Positions 30,506-40,660 of a stretch of 64,000 bases of DNA are shown piece after piece. Made by a program: the position numbers and the translations under genes. Below the pieces are notes generated by a model that saw nothing but the letters and a program-made list of their open reading frames with translations, searched no databases and was not told the DNA's origin. Within the stretch, counting starts at the first letter, position 1. Each line of letters starts with the position of its first letter. Source of the stretch: Bacteroidales bacterium (GTDB lineage: Bacteria; Bacteroidota; Bacteroidia; Bacteroidales; UBA932); contig JAKSJQ010000006.1 of the NCBI GenBank assembly GCA_024402115.1, positions 1-64,000 on the forward strand, written 5' to 3'.

Positions 30506-32767
30506 ATGAAATCTAACCTTACCGCATTCTTAGCATGTGCCGTTGCCGCCCTTTCCGGCTGCAGTGGCCCTTCTGCTGCAGACCCTGTCGACATCACCAC
30601 TTCGAACGGAGTCCTTTCAATCGTCCCATTGACTGACAATACAGTCAGGATCAAGGTCAAGGGCCCTGAGACCCTTACTCTCGACGAAATCTATTACACA
30701 GAGAACGTGAAGGCTCCCCGCTACAGCGTCGAGGAGTCGGATGCGTCAGTGAAGGTGAGCCAGAAGGGCATCGTCACCGTGTTCGACAAGGCTTCCGAGT
30801 CTCTCAGCTACTATGACGCAAAGGGCAATCTCCTTTTCTCAGAGGCCGAGGGCACGAGAAAGGTCGAGGCTGCCGATATCTCCGGAAGGCCTATGGCAAG
30901 TGTCGCCCAGACCTTCGTTCAGCCTGAGGGCGAGCATCTCTTCGGACTCGGCCAGTTCCAGGACGGTTACCTTGACGTGAGCGGTCTCACCAGACGTCTC
31001 ACCCAGGTGAATACCCAGATATCCATCCCTGTGGTCATCTCGAACAAGGGTTATGGCCTCATGTGGAACAACTACGGTATGGTTGACTTCAACCCTTCAA
31101 CCCAGACCGTCGCTCTCGATGAGATCGTCGAGGACGATGCCCAGGGCGTGGTCGTGAATGCCACCAGCACCCACGGAAACGTGCGCGAGCGCCGTTTCTT
31201 CGCGAACTTCACCGCAGAGATCGAGGTCCCTGCAGACGGCGAGTACTCGCTTCTTCTCGACGTGGGACAGGCTATGGCGCGCAGACACTGGCTCTCAGTC
31301 GACGGCAATGTGCTCTTCGACGTGAACAATACCTGGCTTCCTCCTACCTCTTCTGTCAAGACCCACCTTTCTGCCGGCAAGCATGTCGTTGAGGTCCATG
31401 GATCGAGAGGTGACGCTCCTACAGTGGGTTGGAGGCTTGCTGACGGCACCACCGAGTTCAGCTCTCCTGTCGCAGAAGGTCTCGACTACACCGTGTTCGC
31501 AGGAACTGCCGACGATGTCGTGTCATCGTTCCGCAACCTTACCGGAAAGGCTCCTCAGATTCCTGAGTGGGCACTCGGATATGTTCACTGCCGCGAGCGC
31601 TACAAGTCTCAGGACGACATTCTCGAGAATGCGCGCACCTTCGTTGAGAAGAACATTCCTGTAGGCGTGATCGTCCAGGACTGGCAGTGGTGGGGCAACA
31701 CCGGATGGAACTCGATGGAGTTCGACCCGGAGAACTATCCTGAGCCTGAGAAGCTCGTCGACCAGCTCCACGACATGGGTATGAGATTCATGCTCTCAGT
31801 ATGGTCTAAGGTAGACAGGAACAGCAATCTCGGTAAGGAACTCGAGGCACGCGGCTACTATATCGACGGTACAGACTGGCTCGATTTCTTCAACCCTGAG
31901 GCTACCAGCTTCTATTGGAAGAACTTCTCTGACAGGCTCGTCAGCCTCGGCATCGATGCATGGTGGTTTGACGCTACCGAACCTGAGAATGACGACCTCG
32001 TAGGCAGGACAGTCGGCAAGGACGAACTCCCTGGCGAGATCTTCAGGAACGTATATCCTGTCAAGGTTGTGAATACCATGTACAACGGTCTCAAGAAGGC
32101 CCGCAACGGCGAGGAACCGCTCATCCTTACCCGCAGCGCTGCCCCTGGAATGCAGAAGTACGGTGCAGTCACCTGGAGCGGTGACGTCGGAAATGACTGG
32201 GAGACTCTCCGCCGCCAGATCGTCGGCGGTCTCGGCATGATGTGCGCAGGCCAGCCTTGGTGGACCTACGATGCAGGCGGATTCTTCCGTCCGCGCGACC
32301 AGTATGAGGATGCGGCATATCAGGAGCGCATGCTCCGCTGGATCCAGACCTCAGTGATGCTTCCTATCATGCGCGTTCACGGCTACATGAGTAACACCGA
32401 GCCTTGGCGCTACTCAGAGGAGACCGAGAAGCTCTTCGCGAAGGCAATCAATGACCGCTACGAGCTCCTTCCATACATCAAGCAGTGCGCGAAGAAGGTC
32501 GCAAAGGAGAACTACACCCTCATGCGCCCTCTCGTGTTCGACTTCCCTTCAGACGAGCAGGCGATGCTTCAGGATACCGAGTACATGTTCGGTCCAAAGT
32601 ACCTCGTATGTCCGGTGATCGCCGAGAACCTCACTTCAATGCAGGTCTACCTCCCTCAGAACGCAAAGGGATGGACCAGCACCGCCGACGGTAAGAAGTA
32701 TGACGGAGGACAGTATGTGATTGTTGCGGTCAGCGCAGATTCAGTTCCAGTATTTGAAAGAAACTAA
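30506..32767 (+). CDS. GH31 alpha-xylosidase-like lipoprotein with PA14 insert
   Basis: From the ATG at 30506 the product has 753 residues and a lipobox ALSGC with Cys19. The N-terminal GH31 sandwich is interrupted by a PA14-like insert at about 230-312 (PADGEYSLLLDVGQ, HLSAGKHVVEVHG). The catalytic barrel starts at about 355 and carries nucleophile Asp489 in WWFDATEPEN and acid/base Asp560 in TWSGDVGND. PA14-bearing GH31 enzymes of this kind include alpha-xylosidases acting on xyloglucan and xylan side chains; other alpha-glycosidase activities cannot be excluded. It starts 13 nt after the triple esterase. Confidence 0.93.
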   Translation: MKSNLTAFLACAVAALSGCSGPSAADPVDITTSNGVLSIVPLTDNTVRIKVKGPETLTLDEIYYTENVKAPRYSVEESDASVKVSQKGIVTVFDKASESLSYYDAKGNLLFSEAEGTRKVEAADISGRPMASVAQTFVQPEGEHLFGLGQFQDGYLDVSGLTRRLTQVNTQISIPVVISNKGYGLMWNNYGMVDFNPSTQTVALDEIVEDDAQGVVVNATSTHGNVRERRFFANFTAEIEVPADGEYSLLLDVGQAMARRHWLSVDGNVLFDVNNTWLPPTSSVKTHLSAGKHVVEVHGSRGDAPTVGWRLADGTTEFSSPVAEGLDYTVFAGTADDVVSSFRNLTGKAPQIPEWALGYVHCRERYKSQDDILENARTFVEKNIPVGVIVQDWQWWGNTGWNSMEFDPENYPEPEKLVDQLHDMGMRFMLSVWSKVDRNSNLGKELEARGYYIDGTDWLDFFNPEATSFYWKNFSDRLVSLGIDAWWFDATEPENDDLVGRTVGKDELPGEIFRNVYPVKVVNTMYNGLKKARNGEEPLILTRSAAPGMQKYGAVTWSGDVGNDWETLRRQIVGGLGMMCAGQPWWTYDAGGFFRPRDQYEDAAYQERMLRWIQTSVMLPIMRVHGYMSNTEPWRYSEETEKLFAKAINDRYELLPYIKQCAKKVAKENYTLMRPLVFDFPSDEQAMLQDTEYMFGPKYLVCPVIAENLTSMQVYLPQNAKGWTSTADGKKYDGGQYVIVAVSADSVPVFERN

Positions 32768-32775
32768 GCGATTAT

Positions 32776-35544
32776 ATGAAGAAGACCATGTATTGTGCAG
32801 CCATCATGGCTGCGATGGTTTGCTCATGTGCTCCCAAGCAGAGCGGAGAGATCCCTCTCGTCTACAGCGTGGAGAACAGCGGAGCATCCTATGCTAAACC
32901 TGAACTTCCTGCCTTCGAGGACCTCACCCATTGTGTGACCCTTCCGGACCCTCTCGAGTGGTCTGACGGCAGCGGACGCGTCAGCGACTTCTCCCAGTGG
33001 GAGCGCAGGCGTAATGAGATCATGGCTGAGCTCTATGAATACGAAGTCGGTTGGAAGCCGGAGACCCCGAAGGAGTGCGTGAAGGCGAGAGTGCAGGGTG
33101 ATACCCTCCTCATCGTCGAGGTGACCGTTAAGGATTCTGTCCTCACCATGCACTGCCCAGTCAAGCTTCCTCCTGTCGAGGGACCTCATCCTGCGATCAT
33201 CGGTCTTGGATTCGGAACCAACCCAGGCAGCCTTCCGAAGGAGATTTTCGACAGCAGAGACATCGCAGTCATCAGCTTCCCTTTCATGGAGGTCATGAGC
33301 CATACCCAGGTACGTGGAAACGAGCCTGTGAACAGACTCTATCCTGAATATGAGGAGAATGGAGCATACAGCATGTGGCCTTGGGGCGTCAGCCGCCTCA
33401 TCGACGGTCTCGAGCAGGTTCAGGACCAGCTTCCTATCGACCTCAAACACCTCGCTATCTCAGGTTGCTCATACGCTGGAAAGATGGCTCTCTGGTCAGG
33501 TGCCCTCGATGAGCGTATCGCTCTCACCATCGCTCAGGAGCCAGGTGGCGGCGGAGCTGCCTCATGGCGCTATACTGAGACCCTCGGTTGGGTCGAGAGA
33601 CTCGGCGCTACCAACTTCTCATGGTTCAAGGAGAGCATGAGACAGTTCGAGGGCGCGAATGTTTCCAAGCTCCCTATGGACCATCATGAGCTCTGCGCTC
33701 TCGTCGCTCCACGTGCCCTTCTCGTGCTCGGCAACACCGATTATGAGTGGCTCGCAGACGAGTCCGGCTACGTTTCATGCGTGGCTGCCCGCAAGGTATG
33801 GGAGGAGTTCGGAATCGAGGACCGCATGGGCTACAGCATCCAGGGCGACCACATGCACTGCAGGCTTCCTGAGGAGCAGTATGCAGACGTGGAGTGCTTC
33901 GTGGACAGGTTCCTCCTCGGCAAGGAGGTTGAGACCAATGTGACCAAGGCCCCTATGTTCGCTGACGTGGACGCAGAGTCATGGATGATGTGGGACAAGG
34001 CTCTCGCAGTCAACCCTATCGGAAACACCGACCTTCCGGATCCGGATATCGTCAGGGTGGGAGAGGACTTCTATCTCGTGTCCACCACCATGTACTTCTG
34101 CCCTATGGTCCCTATCTTCCACAGCCGCGACCTCGTTCATTGGGAGGTCATCAGCTATGTGGACGACTGCATCGAGCCTGATGCCGACTGCTACAACCTC
34201 CGTGACGGCAAGAATGCCTACGGAAAGGGTCAGTGGGCAACCTCGCTCCAGTACCATGACGGATATTTCTATGTTCTCTTCGTCGCAAACGACCAGCAGA
34301 AATCATATATCTACCGCACCAACGACCCTTACAAGAGCAACTGGGAGCGTCTCACCGTGTTCGACAAGAACTTCTTCCACGATGCGTCCCTGCTCTTCGA
34401 CAACGACGGCCGCGTATATGTGATCTACGGCAACACCGAGATCCACCTCACCGAGCTCAGACCTGACCTCAGCGCAGTCCTCGATGGCGGCGTGGACAAG
34501 GTGATCATCACCGAGGACAGGGAGACCTTCCAGCTCGGTGCCGAGGGATCACGCTTCTACCATATCGGAGAGTACTACTACAACATGGTCATCGACTGGC
34601 CTCGCGGTGGTCACCGTACCGAGAGGTGCTTCAGGAGCAAGAACATCGAAGGCCCTTACGAGGCCATGCCTTCTTGCGACGGTACTCTCGGAGGCCGTGG
34701 CGACGGTATCGCACAGGGTCCTATCGTGGACACTCCGAACGGAGACTGGTACGCTTGTCTCTTCCAGGATCACGGCGGAGTTGGCCGTCTCTGCACCATC
34801 CAGCCTGTCAGCTGGGTTGACGGATGGCCGATCTGCGGCGTCGACACCAAACCTCTCGAGACCGTGCGTGTGAACCTTCCTGCATCTGGAAAGGAATATC
34901 TCCACGACAGTGACGAGTTCTCAGACAAGAGTCTCGGTCTTGTATGGCAGTGGAACCACAAGCCGATCGGTGACGCATGGTCGCTCAAGGCTCGCAAGGG
35001 CTGGCTCCGCCTCACTACAGCGCAGCTCGCAACCGGTCTTTCTGATGCCCGCAACACTCTTACCATGAGGACCTTCGGCCCTAAGAGCACCACCGAGACC
35101 AAGATGGACGCAAAGGGCATGAAGGCCGGCGATTATGCAGGTATCTGCGCATTCCAGAGCAACCGCGCGATGATAGGCGTGCAGGTCGCAGAGGATGGCA
35201 GCAAGAAACTCGTCGCATGTTCTGAGTCTCCTGCTCCTCGCTTCCCTCGCGGCATGAATCTTCCAGAGGGAGTGACCCTTCCTAAGGGCGGTCTCCAGGA
35301 AGTGTATTCAGAGCCTCTCCAGTCCGATGTCGTATATCTCAAGGTCATCTACGACTTCACCAAGGACATCGCACGCCTCGCATACAGCTACGACGGCAAG
35401 CAGTGGAACCAGGTCGACTATGAGCTCCGCATGCGTTTCTCTCTCGACTATTTCACCGGCTACAGGAGCGTTCTCTTCAATTACGCGACCACCCAGCTCG
35501 GCGGATATGCTGACTTCGACTACTATCATGAATATAAGAACTAA
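32776..35544 (+). CDS. CE15-like glucuronoyl esterase fused to GH43
   Basis: The 922-residue lipoprotein (Cys18) has two enzymes. Residues about 45-395 are a CE15-like alpha/beta hydrolase with Ser232 in ISGCSYAGKMALW, Glu255 in AQEPGGGG and His361 in HMHCRLP. CE15 enzymes cut the ester between xylan glucuronate and lignin. The usual motif is GxSRxGK; here Tyr233 replaces the Arg that helps form the oxyanion hole. Residues about 415-700 are a GH43 propeller with Asp422/Asp424 (PDPDIV), Asp536 (FFHDASLLF) and Glu590 (GAEGSRFY). A C-terminal sandwich from about 715 (DEFSDKSLGLVWQWNH) is of the type found in GH43 xylosidases. It lies 8 nt after GH31 and 6 nt before GH95. Confidence 0.9.
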   Translation: MKKTMYCAAIMAAMVCSCAPKQSGEIPLVYSVENSGASYAKPELPAFEDLTHCVTLPDPLEWSDGSGRVSDFSQWERRRNEIMAELYEYEVGWKPETPKECVKARVQGDTLLIVEVTVKDSVLTMHCPVKLPPVEGPHPAIIGLGFGTNPGSLPKEIFDSRDIAVISFPFMEVMSHTQVRGNEPVNRLYPEYEENGAYSMWPWGVSRLIDGLEQVQDQLPIDLKHLAISGCSYAGKMALWSGALDERIALTIAQEPGGGGAASWRYTETLGWVERLGATNFSWFKESMRQFEGANVSKLPMDHHELCALVAPRALLVLGNTDYEWLADESGYVSCVAARKVWEEFGIEDRMGYSIQGDHMHCRLPEEQYADVECFVDRFLLGKEVETNVTKAPMFADVDAESWMMWDKALAVNPIGNTDLPDPDIVRVGEDFYLVSTTMYFCPMVPIFHSRDLVHWEVISYVDDCIEPDADCYNLRDGKNAYGKGQWATSLQYHDGYFYVLFVANDQQKSYIYRTNDPYKSNWERLTVFDKNFFHDASLLFDNDGRVYVIYGNTEIHLTELRPDLSAVLDGGVDKVIITEDRETFQLGAEGSRFYHIGEYYYNMVIDWPRGGHRTERCFRSKNIEGPYEAMPSCDGTLGGRGDGIAQGPIVDTPNGDWYACLFQDHGGVGRLCTIQPVSWVDGWPICGVDTKPLETVRVNLPASGKEYLHDSDEFSDKSLGLVWQWNHKPIGDAWSLKARKGWLRLTTAQLATGLSDARNTLTMRTFGPKSTTETKMDAKGMKAGDYAGICAFQSNRAMIGVQVAEDGSKKLVACSESPAPRFPRGMNLPEGVTLPKGGLQEVYSEPLQSDVVYLKVIYDFTKDIARLAYSYDGKQWNQVDYELRMRFSLDYFTGYRSVLFNYATTQLGGYADFDYYHEYKN

Positions 35545-35550
35545 CCGGAT

Positions 35551-37920
35551 ATGAAACGACTTTTTACAGTTCTCGCAGGTATGCTCGTATGGGCATCTGC
35601 CTGCTTTGCGCAGGATCGCCTCTGGTACGATGCTCCTGCCAGCCAGTGGCTTGAGGCCCTCCCTCTGGGTAACTCCCACATGGGTGCGATGGTGTTCGGC
35701 GGCGTCGCTGACGAGCGCATACAGCTCAACGAGGAGACTTTCTGGAGCGGCAAGCCTCACCATAACAACAGCTCCACCGCACTTGCTCACCTTCCAGAGG
35801 TGCGCGCCCTCATCGCTGAGGGTAGGGAGGAGGAAGCCGAGAAGCTCCTTGATAGGGAGTTCATCATCGGACCTCATGGAATGAAGTACCTCACTCTCGG
35901 TAGCCTCCGCATCCATTTTGCTGGAATCGGTGAGGCTAGCGACTATGTCAGGGATCTCGACCTCAACTCTGCGGTCAGCAGCGTCAGCTTCAATGCGGAC
36001 GGCGTACATTACACCAGGACAGTGTTCACATCTCTTGCAGATGATGTCGTTGTGGTACGCTTCGACGCGGATAAGAAGAATTCTCTCAACTTCACCATCA
36101 CTCAGGATTGCGTTTTCCCTATCGACGTGGTCGCAAAGGGCAACGTCCTCACTTCCACTATCCAGGGTGTGGAGCATGAGGGTATCGAGGCCGGCCTCTT
36201 CGCAGAGTGCCGTACGGTGGTGGATACTGACGGTGAGGTCTCATCGGCTGACGGCGTGATCACCGTATCGGGCGCAAGCTCTGCCATGCTCCTCGTCTCA
36301 GCAGCCACCAACTTCGTGAACTATAACGATATCTCAGGTGACCCTACCAAGAAGAACGACGCCTACCTCGCAGCAGTGAAGGGCAAGTCCTTCAACAAGC
36401 TCCTCAAGCGTCATGTGAAGGAGTATTCTGCACAGTACGGCAGGGTAGAGCTCAACCTCACCTCAGGTGAGAACGCTAAGCTCCCTACCGACAAGCGACT
36501 CGAGAACTTCGCAGGCAGCGACGATATGGGCATGGTTGCGCTTCTTTTCAACTATGGACGCTACCTCCTCATCAGCTCTTCTCAGCCAGGCGGTCAGCCA
36601 GCTAACCTCCAGGGCGTCTGGAACGACGAAAGGGATGCTCCATGGGACAGCAAGTACACCATCAACATCAACGCCGAGATGAACTACTGGCCAGCTGAGG
36701 TGTGCGGTCTCGAGGAGACTCTCGATCCTCTCTTCAACATGATCAAGGATCTGTCTGTGACCGGTGCCGAGACTGCGCGCGTACTCTATGGCGCAGGTGG
36801 CTGGATGGCGCACCACAACACCGACCTCTGGCGTATCGCAGGTCCGGTGGATGCTGCTCCTTGGGGTATGTTCCCTAACGGCGGCGCATGGCTCGCGACC
36901 CATCTCTGGCAGCACTATCTCTACACTCTCGACAAGAACTTCCTCAAGAAGTGGTATCCTATCCTTAAGGGTGCGGCAGATTTCTATCTCGACTACATGC
37001 AGGAGGATCCTGCTACCGGTTGGCTGCTCGTGACTCCTTCAGTGAGCCCTGAGCACGGTCCGCTCGGCAAGAATACCCCTGTCACCGCAGGCTGCACCAT
37101 GGACAACCAGATCGCCCGCGACGCGCTCACCAGCGTGCTCGAGGCTGCGAAGATCCTCGGCGTGGACAGCGACTACCAGGCAGTTCTCGAGAAGACCATC
37201 GCACGCATCCCTCCTATGATGGTAGGTCAGTATGGACAGCTCCAGGAGTGGATCATCGACGGTGACGATCCTAAGGATGAGCATAGACATATTTCGCATC
37301 TCTATGGACTTTACCCATCGGCTCAGATCAGCCCATTCACCACTCCGGACTTCTTCAACGCAGCTCGCGTTACCCTCGAGCAGCGCGGTGACATGGCGAC
37401 TGGCTGGAGCCTCGGCTGGAAGACCAACTTCTGGGCTAGGATGCTCGACGGAGACCATGCATTCAATATCCTCAGCAACATGCTCGTGATCCTCAGGCCT
37501 ACCGCAGGCAGGTTCGGATTCGGCAGGGGAAGGACCTATCCTAACCTCTTCGACGCCCATCCACCATTCCAGATCGACGGTAACTTCGGCGCATGTGCAG
37601 GTGTGGCTGAGATGCTTCTTCAGAGCCATGACGGCGCGATCCACGTTCTTCCTGCACTTCCATCAGCATGGAGCGAGGGTAGTGTGAAGGGACTCCGCGC
37701 GAGGGGTGCCGCAATCGTCGACATAACCTGGGACAATGGTAAGGTCAGCACCAAGATCAAGAGGCTCCGCGCAGCAGAGGGCAAGACCGTACGCGTACGT
37801 TCGGCAGTCGCTCTCAAGGGACGTGGTCTCAAGGAAGTGGAATGCGCGGTAGCCGGCATCCACGAGTACGAGCTCCGTCTCGCTCCAGGCCGCAGCAGAA
37901 CTCTCACATCAGCCAACTAA
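35551..37920 (+). CDS. GH95 family alpha-L-fucosidase/alpha-L-galactosidase
   Basis: The 789-residue secreted enzyme starts with a signal peptide ending ACFAQ and the GH95 opening [28 protein letters not shown]. The catalytic alpha/alpha barrel shows [36 protein letters not shown] and [14 protein letters not shown]. Family members remove fucose from xyloglucan or L-galactose from complex glucuronoarabinoxylan; the latter fits the CE15 and GH43 neighbours. It closes the run of four plus-strand genes. No terminator is seen before pgi. Confidence 0.95.
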   Translation: MKRLFTVLAGMLVWASACFAQDRLWYDAPASQWLEALPLGNSHMGAMVFGGVADERIQLNEETFWSGKPHHNNSSTALAHLPEVRALIAEGREEEAEKLLDREFIIGPHGMKYLTLGSLRIHFAGIGEASDYVRDLDLNSAVSSVSFNADGVHYTRTVFTSLADDVVVVRFDADKKNSLNFTITQDCVFPIDVVAKGNVLTSTIQGVEHEGIEAGLFAECRTVVDTDGEVSSADGVITVSGASSAMLLVSAATNFVNYNDISGDPTKKNDAYLAAVKGKSFNKLLKRHVKEYSAQYGRVELNLTSGENAKLPTDKRLENFAGSDDMGMVALLFNYGRYLLISSSQPGGQPANLQGVWNDERDAPWDSKYTININAEMNYWPAEVCGLEETLDPLFNMIKDLSVTGAETARVLYGAGGWMAHHNTDLWRIAGPVDAAPWGMFPNGGAWLATHLWQHYLYTLDKNFLKKWYPILKGAADFYLDYMQEDPATGWLLVTPSVSPEHGPLGKNTPVTAGCTMDNQIARDALTSVLEAAKILGVDSDYQAVLEKTIARIPPMMVGQYGQLQEWIIDGDDPKDEHRHISHLYGLYPSAQISPFTTPDFFNAARVTLEQRGDMATGWSLGWKTNFWARMLDGDHAFNILSNMLVILRPTAGRFGFGRGRTYPNLFDAHPPFQIDGNFGACAGVAEMLLQSHDGAIHVLPALPSAWSEGSVKGLRARGAAIVDITWDNGKVSTKIKRLRAAEGKTVRVRSAVALKGRGLKEVECAVAGIHEYELRLAPGRSRTLTSAN

Positions 37921-37946
37921 CTGTGGATAATTTCCGCAAAAAGCAG

Positions 37947-37954
37947 TAAATTTG
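37947..37954 (+). promoter_or_regulatory. -7 promoter element TAAATTTG of pgi
   Basis: TAAATTTG fits TAnnTTTG 31 nt before the pgi ATG and is followed by CGA, close to the TTTGCCG seen at other housekeeping genes here. Confidence 0.6.
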
Positions 37955-37985
37955 CGAGCTAGAAACAATTAAACATCAAATATCT

Positions 37986-39335
37986 ATGATCAAGGTAAAT
38001 CTCGAAGGATGCAACTCCTTCGTGTCTGAAGCAAAATATCAGGAGTATGTAGAGAAGGCTCTCAATGCCCTCGACGTACTCGAGAACGAGTCAGGTGCAG
38101 GCAACGACTTCCTCGGCTGGAAGCACCTCCCTTCACTCAATCTCGCAAACGGTCTCGTTGACGAGTGCGAGGCTATCCGCGACAGCTGGAAGGCTAAGGG
38201 CGTGGATCTCGTAGTCGTTATCGGTATCGGAGGCTCATACCTCGGTGCAAAGTGTGCAATCGAGGCTCTCAAGCATCCATTCTCAAGCCTCCTCGCAGGC
38301 AAGAAGGACGCTCCAGAGGTCGTATTTGCTGGCCAGAACCTCTCTGAGGAGTACATCTGCGAGCTCATGGACCTCGTTCAGGAGCGCAACGCTGCCTGCG
38401 TGGTAATCTCTAAGTCAGGTACCACCACCGAGCCTGCAGTGGCATTCCGTATCATCAAGCAGTACATCGAGAACAAGTATGGCAAGGCTGAGGCTGCAGA
38501 GAGAATCGTAGCCGTTACCGACGCTGCAAGAGGCGCTCTCAAGAGCCTCTCGACCCAGGAAGGTTACAAGACCTTCGTCATCGAAGACAACGTGGGCGGA
38601 CGTTTCTCAGTACTCACCCCAGTAGGTATCCTTCCTATCGTCCTCGCAGGCTTCGATATGAAGGCTATGCTCAAGGGTGCCCTCGAGATGGAAGATCAGT
38701 GCGCTAAGCGCTGCGGCAGCTGCAATCCTGCAGTACAGTACGCTGCAATGCGTAATCTTCTCTACGATAATGGCAAGCTTATCGAGATTCTCGTAAGCTT
38801 CAACCCTAAGTTCCAGTACCTCGGCGAGTGGTGGAAGCAGCTCTACGGCGAGTCTGAGGGTAAGGACCAGAAGGGTATCTTCCCAGCATCTGTGATCTGC
38901 ACCACAGACCTCCACTCTATGGGTCAGTTCATCCAGGACGGTCAGCGCATCCTCATGGAGACCGTGGTTACCGTTGAGAAGGCTCAGCGCAACTGCGTGA
39001 TCGAGGCTGACGCTCAGAACCTTGACGGACTCAACTTCCTCGCTGGCAAGCACGTCGAGGAATGCAACGCGATGGCTGAGCTCGGAACCAAGCTCGCACA
39101 CATCGACGGTGGCGTTCCACAGCTCCAGGTTTCTATCGAGAAGATCGACGAGTACAACCTCGGTTCACTCTTCTACTTCTTCGAGAAGGCTTGCGGTATC
39201 AGTGCTTATGTCCTTGGCGTGAACCCATTCAACCAGCCAGGCGTTGAGGCTTACAAGAAGAACATGTTCGCTCTTCTCAACAAGCCAGGCTACGAGGAGC
39301 AGACCGCTGCAATCCGCGCTCGCATAGGCAAGTAG
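37986..39335 (+). CDS. pgi: Glucose-6-phosphate isomerase
   Basis: This cytoplasmic enzyme interconverts glucose 6-phosphate and fructose 6-phosphate. The 449-residue product is the short bacterial type. It has the SIS folds VVVIGIGGSYLGAK and VVISKSGTTTEPA, the signature GGRFSVLTPVGILP and the substrate-site segment GEWWKQLYGESEGKDQKG. It has its own promoter and terminator and lies between the GH95 and GH9 parts of the catabolic cluster, so glycolytic entry is encoded next to the fibre-degrading genes. Confidence 0.97.
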   Translation: MIKVNLEGCNSFVSEAKYQEYVEKALNALDVLENESGAGNDFLGWKHLPSLNLANGLVDECEAIRDSWKAKGVDLVVVIGIGGSYLGAKCAIEALKHPFSSLLAGKKDAPEVVFAGQNLSEEYICELMDLVQERNAACVVISKSGTTTEPAVAFRIIKQYIENKYGKAEAAERIVAVTDAARGALKSLSTQEGYKTFVIEDNVGGRFSVLTPVGILPIVLAGFDMKAMLKGALEMEDQCAKRCGSCNPAVQYAAMRNLLYDNGKLIEILVSFNPKFQYLGEWWKQLYGESEGKDQKGIFPASVICTTDLHSMGQFIQDGQRILMETVVTVEKAQRNCVIEADAQNLDGLNFLAGKHVEECNAMAELGTKLAHIDGGVPQLQVSIEKIDEYNLGSLFYFFEKACGISAYVLGVNPFNQPGVEAYKKNMFALLNKPGYEEQTAAIRARIGK

Positions 39336-39356
39336 GAATTCCAATCCCTTTATAAT

Positions 39357-39388
39357 GAGGTCGGCCACGTGCCGACCTCTATTTTTTT
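39357..39388 (+). terminator. Terminator of pgi
   Basis: GAGGTCGGC at 39357-39365 pairs with GCCGACCTC at 39371-39379 around a 5-nt loop, followed by seven T. Confidence 0.93.
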
Positions 39389-39430
39389 GCAGCAAATACA
39401 CTTAGGCTTTACAGATACGAAACTTTCGCT

Positions 39431-39438
39431 TATCTTTG
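39431..39438 (+). promoter_or_regulatory. -7 promoter element TATCTTTG, very close to the start codon
   Basis: TATCTTTG, followed by CCG, ends 8 nt before the ATG at 39447. If transcription starts 5-8 nt downstream, as usual, the message has almost no leader. Confidence 0.55.
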
Positions 39439-39446
39439 CCGTCTGT

Positions 39447-40559
39447 ATGACTCAGCTTCTGCTCTTCCTTTTCGGCTCCATGGCCGTCTCGTTCCTCTGC
39501 TCTGTGCTGGAGGCTACTCTCATGTCTACACCTCTGTCGTTCGTGACCATGAGGGAGGAGGAAGAATATAAACCGGCGACCAAGTTCAAGCAGTTCAAGC
39601 AGGACAGTTCCCGTCCTATCGCAGCTATCCTCAGTCTCAATACCATTGCAAACACTATAGGTGCCGCCGGGGTCGGCCGTCAGGCTACCCTTGTATTCGG
39701 TTCGGAGTGGTTCGGAGTGGTTTCGGCCATCATGACCATCCTCCTTCTGATCTTCTCTGAGATCATCCCGAAGACCATAGGTACGAACTACTGGAAATCG
39801 CTCATGGGATTCACCACGAGGACGCTGGAGGTGCTTGTCTTCGTGCTTTTCCCTATCGTGTACTGCGTCGAGGCCCTTACCAAGCTCATCACTCCGGAGG
39901 ACAACGAGACCAGCGTGTCGAGAGAGGAGGTGAGTGCGATGGCCAACGTCGCGGAGGAAGCCGGCGACCTTGAGGAGGATGAGAATGCCATCATCCAGAA
40001 CCTCATCAACATGGACGAGGTGATCGCCGCCGACGTGATGACCCCGCGCGTGGTATGCGCTATCGCTCCAGAGAGAATGACCCTGAAGTCCTTCTACAAG
40101 GACAAGAGATATCTCCACCACAGCCGTATCCCAGTGTACTCTGACAATGATGAGTACATCACCGGCTACATCCTCCGAATGGAGGCTCTTCAGCTCATGG
40201 CTGAGGATAAGTACGACATCACCCTCGGCGAGATCCGCAGGGAGATAGCAAGCTTCGAGGAGGAGACTCCGCTCGACCAGGTATGGGACGAGATGCTAGG
40301 CAAGGATGAGCAGATTGCTGCCGTGATCAACGAGTATGGCAGCTTCCAGGGCATCATCAGCCTCGAGGATGTGATCGAGACTCTCCTCGGCAGTGAGATC
40401 GTAGACGAGCAGGATACGGTGCGCGATATGCAGCAGCTTGCTCGCGACAAGTACGCCAAGCTTAACGCTCGCAGGGCACAGGCCGCGAAGGCTCAGCAGG
40501 AGCGTCAGCAGAACAGGGCTCAGCAGTCTGTCAAGCCAGCCCATGACACTAAGTCTTAA
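39447..40559 (+). CDS. CNNM/CBS-domain membrane protein (hemolysin C/CorC-like)
   Basis: The 370-residue product has a CNNM (DUF21) domain with about four membrane helices (MTQLLLFLFGSMAVSFLCS, IAAILSLNTIANTIGAA, VVSAIMTILLLIFSEIIPKTIG, LEVLVFVLFPIVYCVEAL), then paired CBS domains at about 190-330 (VMTPRVVCAIAPE, IPVYSDNDEYITGYIL, INEYGSFQGIISLEDVIETLLG). It lacks the CorC_HlyC tail and ends in a charged, Gln-rich segment. Family members work in magnesium or cobalt balance; the true role here is unknown. ATG 39447 keeps the whole first helix. The longer frame would begin inside the pgi terminator. Confidence 0.88.
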   Translation: MTQLLLFLFGSMAVSFLCSVLEATLMSTPLSFVTMREEEEYKPATKFKQFKQDSSRPIAAILSLNTIANTIGAAGVGRQATLVFGSEWFGVVSAIMTILLLIFSEIIPKTIGTNYWKSLMGFTTRTLEVLVFVLFPIVYCVEALTKLITPEDNETSVSREEVSAMANVAEEAGDLEEDENAIIQNLINMDEVIAADVMTPRVVCAIAPERMTLKSFYKDKRYLHHSRIPVYSDNDEYITGYILRMEALQLMAEDKYDITLGEIRREIASFEEETPLDQVWDEMLGKDEQIAAVINEYGSFQGIISLEDVIETLLGSEIVDEQDTVRDMQQLARDKYAKLNARRAQAAKAQQERQQNRAQQSVKPAHDTKS

Positions 40560-40570
40560 GGCCAATTCTA

Positions 40571-40602
40571 TTTGCGTTAATCAGAAATTTTCCATATATT
40601 TG
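40571..40602 (+). promoter_or_regulatory. Promoter of the GH9 operon (-33 TTTG, -7 TATATTTG)
   Basis: TTTG at 40571-40574 and TATATTTG at 40595-40602 are 20 nt apart, a full match to the Bacteroidetes promoter layout. The ATG is 58 nt downstream. Confidence 0.75.
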
Positions 40603-40660
40603 GTAAATAGCGTACTAGCTACAAGAATTGATTCACCAACTAGTAATTATAAACCACACT

